Assembly: GCF_947172395.1 (NCBI RefSeq)
Contig: NC_069100.1
Coordinates: forward strand, 8,460,109-8,524,108
Reading direction: 5' to 3'
Source of the DNA: Bicyclus anynana
Taxonomy: Eukaryota; Arthropoda; Insecta; Lepidoptera; Nymphalidae
Length of the DNA: 64,000 nt
Shown: positions 56,982 to 64,000 of the stretch, in pieces
Layout of the letters: each line of letters begins with the position of its first letter
Numbering within the stretch: the first letter of the stretch is position 1
Program-made: the position numbers and the translations under genes
Notes under the pieces: generated by a model
Told to the model about the DNA's origin: nothing
Databases searched by the model: none
Seen by the model: the letters and a program-made list of their open reading frames with translations, nothing else

Positions 56982-57205
56982 CGTGGCGCAGTAAGTAGTG
57001 CTCCTGCATCCACGGTCATGGGTTCGATTCCCACACCTGGAAAATATTTGTGTGAAGAGCATGGGTTTTTTCCAGTGTGTGTGTTATACATTATATAAGT
57101 AGTTATAGGTAGTATATAAATGTAAATGAATATTATAATATCAACTATCTTAGTACCCACAACACAAGCTACTCTGTATGCCTACTTTGGGGCTAGATAG
57201 TGCTT
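56982..57205 (+). mobile_element. tRNA-derived SINE, family 1
   Basis: GCGTGGCGCAGTAAGTAGTG, GGTTCGATTCCCAC and the TTTTCCAGTGTGTG body, ending CTTTGGGGCTAGATAG. It abuts the stop of the candidate exon on the opposite strand. Confidence 0.78.
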
Positions 57206-57213
57206 TGTATGGT

Positions 57214-57460
57214 TTAAGTATAAATTATACAGAAGGCTTGGTCACGAAAAAATATATCCAGTCCTTTGTCTGCATAGCTTGAGGGTTCTAGCAACTTGTT
57301 ATCATGGTTTTGAGTGAGGAATCCTTGGACAATACTGCCATCACAAGGATTACTGTTTTCTGTATCCAGCCCTTGATCTAACAGCCAAGTGAAAGCTTCT
57401 TTAGGTGTTGGTTGAAACATTGTTAAGCTCTTCACTTCTTCAAAGTTATTAGTGGTTCTC
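57214..57460 (-). CDS. Candidate terminal exon, unknown protein
   Basis: On the minus strand TTTTTCTAG|G opens an exon that completes the AG| codon left by the donor at 57540 across a 79-bp intron. It runs about 80 codons (RTTNNFEEVKSLTMFQPTPK ... FFRDQAFCIIYT) to a TAA. The composition is protein-like and unlike neighbouring repeats. Its FLTQNHDNKLLEPSSYA stretch is a nucleotide-level duplicate of part of the preceding exon. The stop lies just beside a SINE. No domain is recognised. It may be the tail of the decayed HARBI1 gene or a separate small gene remnant. Confidence 0.4.
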
Positions 57461-57539
57461 CTAGAAAAATAAATCATAATGTAGGTATACATGGTACTGC
57501 CTAACAAGTTCTTATAAAGTAGGTATATAATATACTGAC

Positions 57540-57740
57540 CTGTGATAAGTCTCCTCCTTCGGCTGCATAGCTTGAGGGTTTAGGAAACCAGAGTTCATGG
57601 TTTTGGAGTGAGGAAACATTTTACAATATGCACCCAACTACAAGGCTCCAACGTATTTCTGACACAGCAATGTTGTGCATATCTTAATGGGATCTAGGAG
57701 CAGCTCCCAAGATGGGGGTCATCATGCAAACATTGGTCAC
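57540..57740 (-). pseudogene. HARBI1-like relic, C-terminal exon fused to an open tail
   Basis: After an acceptor (TTCTTTCAG, minus strand) the exon reads MMTPILGAAPRSH, then after a stop and frame change RYAQHCCVRNTLEPC, matching the MTPI..APG and RN.VER motifs that carry the end of the HARBI1 nuclease. Beyond these the exon stays open for about 30 codons (KMFPHSKTMNSGFLNPQAMQ) to a good donor CACAG|GTCAGT. That open tail is not recognised as HARBI1. Confidence 0.7.
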
Positions 57741-57867
57741 CTGAAAGAATTGAAGTGTGTATTGCAATGTATTATGTATTTTGCCTATATAAAAGTAACA
57801 GTTTCATAATTTAGATTTGGATCCTGTAGTTTCATTAACTGACAGTTATACCTAAGCAACAGCTTAC

Positions 57868-58608
57868 CTAACAACCAACAGCAGTCTCTATTGGGCAGGT
57901 TTTCCTCAAGTGGTTTTATTGCACTGGTTCCACATGTACAAGTCATACGATGCACCACCAAATTGAGCATCCACTATGTTATTATTAGATTGGCATCACA
58001 TATCTGAAATATTAATTGACAATATATAAATAAGTTAATGTTTAAATAAAAGGAGGTACCATGCTTTTATTCAATTCTTATTGTTAGCCTCCTATTAGCT
58101 CTTGGCCTGTAGGCCAAACTATTGTCACATGGGTGCAATCAATACCCGGGCAATCCAAATTTTTTCATAAATCTGTAAGTAGATGTTAATCTAGATTAAG
58201 CACCTGGGTATATGTCTATTTACAGTAACATCCTGCGATATGAATAAGCACTCTGTGTATTATTTATTAATCTCAATCAATAATCAATCTCATTATACAA
58301 ATAAGTTTTTATGCAAAATCAACCTATGAAAGATTCAGTGTGTTAATGAACACAAATTAGTTGAGTCTTAGAAAAAAAAAGACTAAAAATATAATGAATA
58401 GGTACCTTATGTTAGTTTCATACTGTGCTATAAGTTAGTTTCATACTTACTTACTTATTTATAATGATTTTGTGTTTAATGCAAAGGGAACTTAACACAT
58501 TTTTTTTAAACAGCTGGGGTATTCAGGAGCGTCAGTGACTCATGTAGGCATTTGGTAAAAGATGCCTTAGCCATCATAGAGACATTTGTATGATCCATTG
58601 GCATTGAC
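57868..58608 (-). pseudogene. HARBI1-like (PIF/Harbinger) nuclease relic, N-terminal and catalytic parts
   Basis: Minus-strand pieces occur in the order expected for HARBI1-type DDE nucleases. At 58515-58608 is AKASFTKCLHESLTLLNTP, like the helix-turn-helix SQxSVSRCLxxVxxAL motif. At 58084-58163, FMKKFGLPG is followed after a frameshift by GIDCTHVTIVWPTG, the first catalytic Asp motif. At 57868-58003, ICDANLII, then after a stop and frameshift VDAQFGGASYDLYMWNQC, carries the second Asp motif region. The last piece starts right after an acceptor (TTTCAG) and ends ...NRDCCWLLG just before a GTAAGC donor, so intron structure is still visible. At least three frame breaks make it non-functional. 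It could be an old Harbinger transposase or a decayed domesticated HARBI1 copy. Confidence 0.82.
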
Positions 58609-58679
58609 CTGTAAATAATATTCAATGGTTTAATTTAGGTTCTTAGGATGACAGTGACACATCTTTAGATAATATTATT

Positions 58680-58835
58680 TGTTTCTTACAATCTAACACA
58701 AAAACTACTAGACTGATTATAAAAAATCTTTCACCATTGGAAAGCTACAGCACAGAGTAATATGGGCTATAATTAATTCCCCATATTCCTACAGGAACGG
58801 GAACTACACCGGTCAAACTATGGTGTGTCTGCTAG
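58680..58835 (+). mobile_element. Helitron-like short repeat
   Basis: CACAAAAACTACTAGACTG, CCATATTCCTACAGGAACG and GTCTGCTAG|T. Confidence 0.55.
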
Positions 58836-58907
58836 TACTGAATAAACCTACTCCAAATTTTAAACTAACTTATCCTATGGAAGCTCACCATATAAAAATA
58901 CCATATT

Positions 58908-59058
58908 CGTTATCAACCCATATTCGGCTCACTGCTGAGCTAGTGTCTTCTCTCAGAATGAGAGGGGTTAGGCCCATAGTCCACGTCACTGGCCCAATGT
59001 GAATTAGCAGACTTCACACACACAGAGAGTGAAGAAAATTCTCTGGAATGCAGGTTCC
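58908..59058 (-). mobile_element. SINE family 2, truncated
   Basis: Reverse copy of the tail half only (CCCATATTCGGCTCACTGC to CTCTGGAATGCAGG), cut off directly beside the TIR element that starts at 59075. Confidence 0.72.
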
Positions 59059-59074
59059 TATTCCACAATACTTA

Positions 59075-59722
59075 CAGTTCGCGCGGCGAGAGTTTGGCTT
59101 TGACCGTTATTGCGCAGAAATCAGAAATTGGGTATCAACGGGCATTAGCGGGGTGCGGGGCGGGTGCGCGGTGCTCTGATTGGCGCTCCAGTCGTTACCT
59201 GCCTCTCGCACCGAAACGACGTACCGCGCACTCCTGTTGTACAATCACGTTCACAAATGAATTGCTATTTTCGTTAATTGTTGTCGATTGTTATTATTTG
59301 TTGAGTTTGTTTGTTTAAGTTTTTTTGTTAAATATTAATATTAGCCCCTTTTGGTGTTGCAGATTATCCAGGGACACACTGTATTTAATAATTATTTTAA
59401 GTTTTCTTTTGTTCTTATGTATCAATTTTACATGTATCTTGGAATAAATAATTTTATTAAAAACAATTATTTAGAATTTTCATTGCTGTCTCTGTATAAA
59501 CATTTTAAATATGTAAAATAACTATCAATAGTTTTAATAAATGAAGAAGTTTATCTACTTCGTATTATTTTCTAGCATTATTATCACTATACATGAATTT
59601 TGACCCACTCAAATATCCAACCTGGTACATAAAAAAGGAAAAGTATTGTGTGCGTGACAGTACCCATGCGCAGTAATCCCCTCCATCCGAAGGTCAAAGC
59701 CAAACTCTCGCCGCGCGAACTG
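59075..59722. mobile_element. 648-bp TIR DNA transposon (non-autonomous), TSD TACTTA
   Basis: Perfect 31-bp terminal inverted repeats (59075-59105 and 59692-59722) start CAGTTCGCGCGGCGAGAG and are flanked on both sides by TACTTA (59069-59074, 59723-59728). The first 150 bp is CpG-rich and the rest AT-rich. No transposase is encoded. The superfamily is not assigned: six-base duplication and CAG termini fit none of the common groups cleanly. Confidence 0.82.
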
Positions 59723-60524
59723 TACTTACCTCTAGTTTATTGCGAACAGCAGTTGTTCGAAGACTTTGTATTTCTTCTAAAACCTGCTGGTATCGCGACA
59801 CGAAAGTTTTGCAATGAACTCGGTCTCACAAAGCTGTAATGGATCACTTAGATCTCTGTGGATCTCGCGTACAATACAAATGCATGTAGGACACGGCGAT
59901 GTCAGTAAACACTACAAAAATAACACAATTATAGTTAATATTTTACACGTAAAACTGATATATAACTTTCTAATTCTGATTTTATTGACTTATAAAATAA
60001 TACCTTTATAGTACAAAATTCAAAAAAATCCTTATAAGTCCTTTTATTTGTAAATAATGAATCACAGGCGTCAAGTAAACTTTGTTAAAACACTGCTCTC
60101 TATTAGTTTCTATAGCGATTGACTTTGACAACTTCAGTGTCACCTATTTCTATGATCACTATGCTTACATAATCGCTTAAACTGACTATCGATACGTAAA
60201 AACAGGCTTAAAACTTGAATAAATCCCTACAAGTGACCGTGACAGAGAACGATCCAAGATGACGTCATTTCGGTGGAAGATCTATGTTACATGATCGCAA
60301 AAACGAAAAATCGCTGCCATTTGTTGTCGTGACTGTGATTTTAAAGCATTCACCGAGTTACATAATGGCCCTGCTGTAAATATAGTATTGTCTGGTGGTC
60401 GGCTTTGGCCGACTGCTCTACCGGCAAAGACATAGATACCGAGCGGTACCACGCCGCGTAGAAGCCGGCAGAGGTATGGGTAGAATAACTTCTACTTCTT
60501 CCAAGTAAGCTTGCTTCTATCTTA
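59723..60524. other. No gene seen; SINE-like scrap 60389-60480
   Basis: 60389-60480 (GGTCGGCTTTGGCCGACTGC, CTACCGGCAAAGACATAG) resembles part of SINE family 3 but is rearranged. The remainder is unrecognised. Confidence 0.5.
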
Positions 60525-60664
60525 CGGCCAGTTTCTTCATCTTAAGTAACAGTCAAAGTAACGTCATAAATCAAAAGTGACGGTCTTAATCACGGAAAAA
60601 TAAAGTCTTCTTTACTACTTACTACCTTTACTGTTACTTTAGCTTTACATGAAGAAACTGGCTG
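60525..60664. mobile_element. 140-bp MITE with TTA target duplication
   Basis: Termini GCCAGTTTCTTCAT (60527-60540) and ATGAAGAAACTGGC (60649-60662), flanked by TTA at 60522-60524 and 60665-60667. The 3-bp TTA duplication fits the PIF/Harbinger (Tourist-like) class. Confidence 0.65.
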
Positions 60665-61610
60665 TTAGACTTTATATAAAAAGGGCTAACTTTACATAGA
60701 TTAAAACAAACGAACTACAAAAAAGCAACGTCTGTGGAATGCAATAGGTACTGTATAAACTGTCGAATGACGAATTTCTCTCGTCACGCTCATAAGTGTC
60801 TCCTTAAGCTAAACTTCACACCCTCTCTCCTGCAAGGAAGCAGGCCCTGGGTCGCTTTTATTTGCTGATAATGATGATGATGTATGTACAAACAAGTAGG
60901 TTACATATCAGCGTCTGATTTTATGTCAGTTATGGACGCCACCTTAGTCGTTTTTTTATTAATTCGGTTCGCTAAATAGGCCGTATGCAAAACCGTCGCG
61001 TTATGAATATAATTTATTCCGTACGAGGCAGAAAAAATTCCCGCATTTTGTTATTATAGTTGCGTTACTGAAACTTCGTAATAACTTGACTTCGGATTCT
61101 TATGTTATTGTAGATGTTTGGGCCGCAGTGTAAGCGAGAAAACGTATTTTTTTTAAGATTTTATTTTACGACTTTGTTTTAATGTTTACAAATTTCTAGT
61201 AGTAATAGTCTCTGCGCTAAACTGCGGACGGACAGACGGACATGACGAAACTATAAGGGTTCCTTGTGGACTACGGAACCCTAAAAACGTGAATACCTAT
61301 ACGCCTTTGAATTTGGCTTCAATAGTTGAAATATTCAGATTCAAAATCGAAATTTATATCAGTTATTTTAAGTAGTCTTGGTTTACAATCACCTAAGAAA
61401 CGTCATGTTTGTCCGTTTGAAATTTATTTATATTCTCAGATTAAGTTTAGCGTTTAGCTGTATTTCTATATAAATAACGACCAACTTATCGCACGCGGGT
61501 TGTGTCATGCGTTTCTAAAACTTTAATTACGCACGTAAAACTGATTGTTTGCAATTGTTTGTTTGTTTAGTACCATCTAGCGATTTAACAATTAATTGGC
61601 TTAAAAAGTG
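60665..61610. other. No gene seen
   Basis: GACGGACATGACGAAACTATAAG with GGACTACGGAACCCTAAAAA at 61230-61290 is a common retroposon-type tail. Nothing else. Confidence 0.55.
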
Positions 61611-61712
61611 CCTATAGGTATATATTGTATACATAGGTATATATTGTATACATAGGTATATATCGTATACATAGGTATATATTGTATAAATAGGTATATA
61701 TTCTATACATAG
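61611..61712 (+). repeat. 19-bp minisatellite, about five units
   Basis: Unit ATAGGTATATATTGTATAC with single-base variants. Confidence 0.9.
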
Positions 61713-61727
61713 GTATTATAGGAGAAC

Positions 61728-62025
61728 CGTGAGCCCAGTGGATATGACCTTCGCTTCCGATTCTGAAGGGTTCGAATCCGATCCAGCGCATGCACCTCCA
61801 ACTTTTTAGTTGTAAGCATTTTCAGAATTTAAATATCACGTGTCTCAAACGGTGAAGGAAAAACATCGTGAGCAAACCTGCATACCAGAGAATTTTCGTA
61901 ATTCTCTGCGTGTTTGAAGTCTGCCAATTCACATTGGGCCAGCGTGGTGGACTATAATTGGCCTAACCCCTCTCATTCTACGAAGATGAGGAGCCGAATA
62001 TGGGTTGATAATGATGAGGTTGATA
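61728..62025 (+). mobile_element. tRNA-derived SINE, family 2
   Basis: Head GAGCCCAGTGGATATGACC with B box GGGTTCGAATCC, body and TTGATAATGATGAGG tail. It starts just after a minisatellite. Confidence 0.78.
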
Positions 62026-62514
62026 TTGATATAGTAAATGTATGTTAAAATTATCTTTACAAATTTTGAGTACATTTAAATATAGAATAGAATTCTTAAA
62101 ATATACATTTATTTTATTTTATTTCATATAGTAATGAAATGCCATTTTATATTAAATCCGCTTGCACTTACGCCACGCCTCAACCACTGTGTTCTTCGTC
62201 CTAACAAACTCATGGCATTTATGTCGCAGCTAATTAGCGACCTTATTACATTCGCTAGCTAAGTTTTATTCGGCTGTCAGCAAAACTTATTATTAAAGTG
62301 TTTTCAGATAGCATGGGTACGGTGACAGTTGCCTTATGACCTTCATAATACGTACTATTATCGTGAATCGCGGCAAACATTCAAGATTGAAACGGAGTGT
62401 CACCCTACCCATGCTATCTAAAAAACACTATAACACAAAAAAATCAGTTATTGACTTACTTCTATTCACTCATCTTGTAAAGACGACAGTTTTTAAACTT
62501 TCGTAAGTCTCTCT
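62026..62514. other. No gene seen; inverted block
   Basis: GATAGCATGGGTACGGTGACA (about 62308) and TGTCACCCTACCCATGCTATC (about 62399) form an inverted pair around about 70 bp, probably another small hairpin element. Confidence 0.55.
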
Positions 62515-62825
62515 CATGATAGCCCAGTGGATATGACCTCTGCCTCCGATTGCGGAGGGTGTGGGTTCAAATCCGGTCCGGGGCATGCACCTCCAACTTT
62601 TCAGTTGTGTGCATTTTAAGAAATTACAACACGTGTCTCAAACGGTGAAGAAAACATCGTGAGGAAACCTGCATACCAGAGAATTTTCTTAATTCTCTGC
62701 GTGTGTGAAGTCTGACAATCCGCATTGGGCCAGCGTGGTGGACTATTGGCCTAACCTTTCTCATTCTGAGAGGAGACTCGAGCTCAGCAGCGAGCCGAAT
62801 ATGGATTATTATTATTTTATGATGA
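62515..62825 (+). mobile_element. tRNA-derived SINE, family 2
   Basis: Well-preserved copy: ATAGCCCAGTGGATATGACC, GGGTTCAAATCC, body with CATACCAGAGAATTTTC, ending GAATATGGATTATTATTATT. Confidence 0.8.
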
Positions 62826-62962
62826 CTAAACTAGACTAGAGTTGAGTAATAGACAAGAGTAAATTTTAAGTGGGAAACCATTGTGATTCATATTTACTTC
62901 GTAAGTCATTGTACTAAGACATGTTGCTACTTTCTAGCGAGTCTGCTCAGCTAGATCAATAT

Positions 62963-63110
62963 CCAAAATTCAAAATTCATTTATTTCAAGTAGGCTCAGT
63001 TTACAAACACTTTTGAAACCTCAGTTGACTATTTGTTAAGATTCTACCACCGGTTCGGAAGGCAGGTTCTGCTGACAAGAACCGGCAAGAAACTCAACAG
63101 TTGCTCTTTA
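62963..63110 (-). mobile_element. SINE family 5-like tail with another body
   Basis: ATTCATTTATTTCAAGTAGG and TTTTGAAACCTCAGTTGAC, then CCACCGGTTCGGAAGGCAGG, a common lepidopteran retroposon tail. A shorter fragment of the same tail lies at 43964-44030. Confidence 0.6.
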
Positions 63111-63457
63111 AAAAAAAACATAACATTCAGTATTATAATTAAAGATCTCGATAGGTGGTACTTAAGATCGAGCATTTCATCAATTATTGCAGAAAAAAAT
63201 CGAAGAGTCGACGTTATATAGTACCCTACGATCAAAACACCAATTTTCTTACCTTAGAAGTAATAAAAAGTTTACGAATTTGTGAGTAAGGTTTTTCTAC
63301 GATAATAGTTTAATTGTTCTTGAACTTTTTTATAGCAAAGCCAATGGTGCGTGAGAGGGAATCGAACGCGTGACCGCCAAGGTGACCAGTCAAGCAATAG
63401 TATTACTTAAAGAATAATATCTACAAAAATAACAACATCAATATATGCTATCATTTA
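63111..63457. other. No gene seen; tRNA-like scrap
   Basis: 63345-63400 (GAGAGGGAATCGAACGCGTG) looks like a reverse tRNA-derived fragment. Confidence 0.5.
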
Positions 63458-64000
63458 TCTATACTAATATTATAAAGAGGTAAAGTTTGTAAGTTTGTAA
63501 GTTTGTCACATTTTTTAAATGGGGTAATCTTCGGAACTACTGGTCCGATTTTAAAAATTCTTTCACCAGTAGAATGCTACATTATCGGGGAGTGCTATAG
63601 GCTATATTTTATATTGGTATCATATATATTAGCCGAGTTATCACAGTTTTTGTCATACAGGTCGGACTGAAAATCCTCTTAAACAGACTTATTCGCATGC
63701 GCTGCCTTAACTATTGTGTAAAATTGAAATTAATGTATGGAGACTTTATGTATCTTTAAAAGTTCTACAAAAAAGTCCGCGACACCATATATCTATCTTC
63801 TATATATTAGCAGATATAGTACCTTTTGTGTTTTAAAAATTATTAATTTTATATACTTAGGTTTACGTCATTATTTATACAACTAAACTTTAATCCTTAT
63901 TAAAATAAATTATTTAATAATCACAAGGATATTATGGAGATAAGATTTGCCCTTTACAGTATGTTAATTACTTAAATAGTTTCGGAGATAATACAAAATT
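63458..64000 (+). mobile_element. Second copy of the 540-bp repeat, cut by window end
   Basis: Starts A|TCTATACTAATATTATAAAG; over 540 bp only a few differences from the 53149 copy were seen (for example ATTATTGTG versus ACTATTGTG). It continues beyond base 64000. Confidence 0.75.

Overview
The window reads as AT-rich insect nuclear DNA, most likely Lepidoptera (moth or butterfly). Evidence: several tRNA-derived SINE families, 5'-truncated RTE-type and Jockey/CR1-type LINE tails, a Penelope-type GIY-YIG fragment and many short Helitron-like repeats ending in CTAG, all of a kind familiar from lepidopteran genomes. Species cannot be named from the sequence. No rRNA gene, functional tRNA gene, operon or CRISPR array was seen.

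The one convincing host gene is on the + strand at 18458-33524. Seven exons join without a frame error into 1449 codons ending at TGA 33522-33524. The product is a long coiled-coil golgin with a C-terminal GRAB-like ARF-binding segment, that is GMAP-210/TRIP11 (Drosophila Gmap). The first exon here (18458-21673) starts at a splice acceptor in phase 0, so the N-terminus (the lipid-sensing ALPS helix in known family members) lies upstream and was not found. The introns are packed with SINEs, a RTE tail, a minisatellite, hairpin repeats and an 831-bp Helitron-like element, several of them within 20-60 bp of splice sites.

Region by region: 1-18 kb is intergenic or 5' intronic DNA with SINEs, LINE fragments, a Penelope fragment and many inverted-repeat elements. 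18.4-33.5 kb is the golgin gene. 33.5-45 kb is repeat-rich DNA with no gene seen. 45139-47776 is a very young Ty3/Gypsy LTR retrotransposon with indistinguishable LTRs, a polypurine tract and an open RNase H-integrase frame. It lacks gag, protease and most of reverse transcriptase, and carries an inverted 76-bp LTR piece right after the 5' LTR. 48-57 kb is repeats, a G-rich minisatellite and one unassigned candidate exon. 57.2-58.6 kb (minus strand) is a broken HARBI1-like (PIF/Harbinger) nuclease gene with recognisable introns, beside a two-exon open segment. 59-60.7 kb holds two TIR elements with target-site duplications. 61-64 kb is SINEs, a minisatellite and a second copy of a 540-bp repeat found at 53.1 kb.

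No new multi-gene system is supported. The most unusual structures are the fold-back rearranged LTR element, several large near-perfect inverted repeats, the 648-bp CAGTTCGCG-ended TIR element, and the HARBI1 relic with a nearby TTA-flanked MITE.
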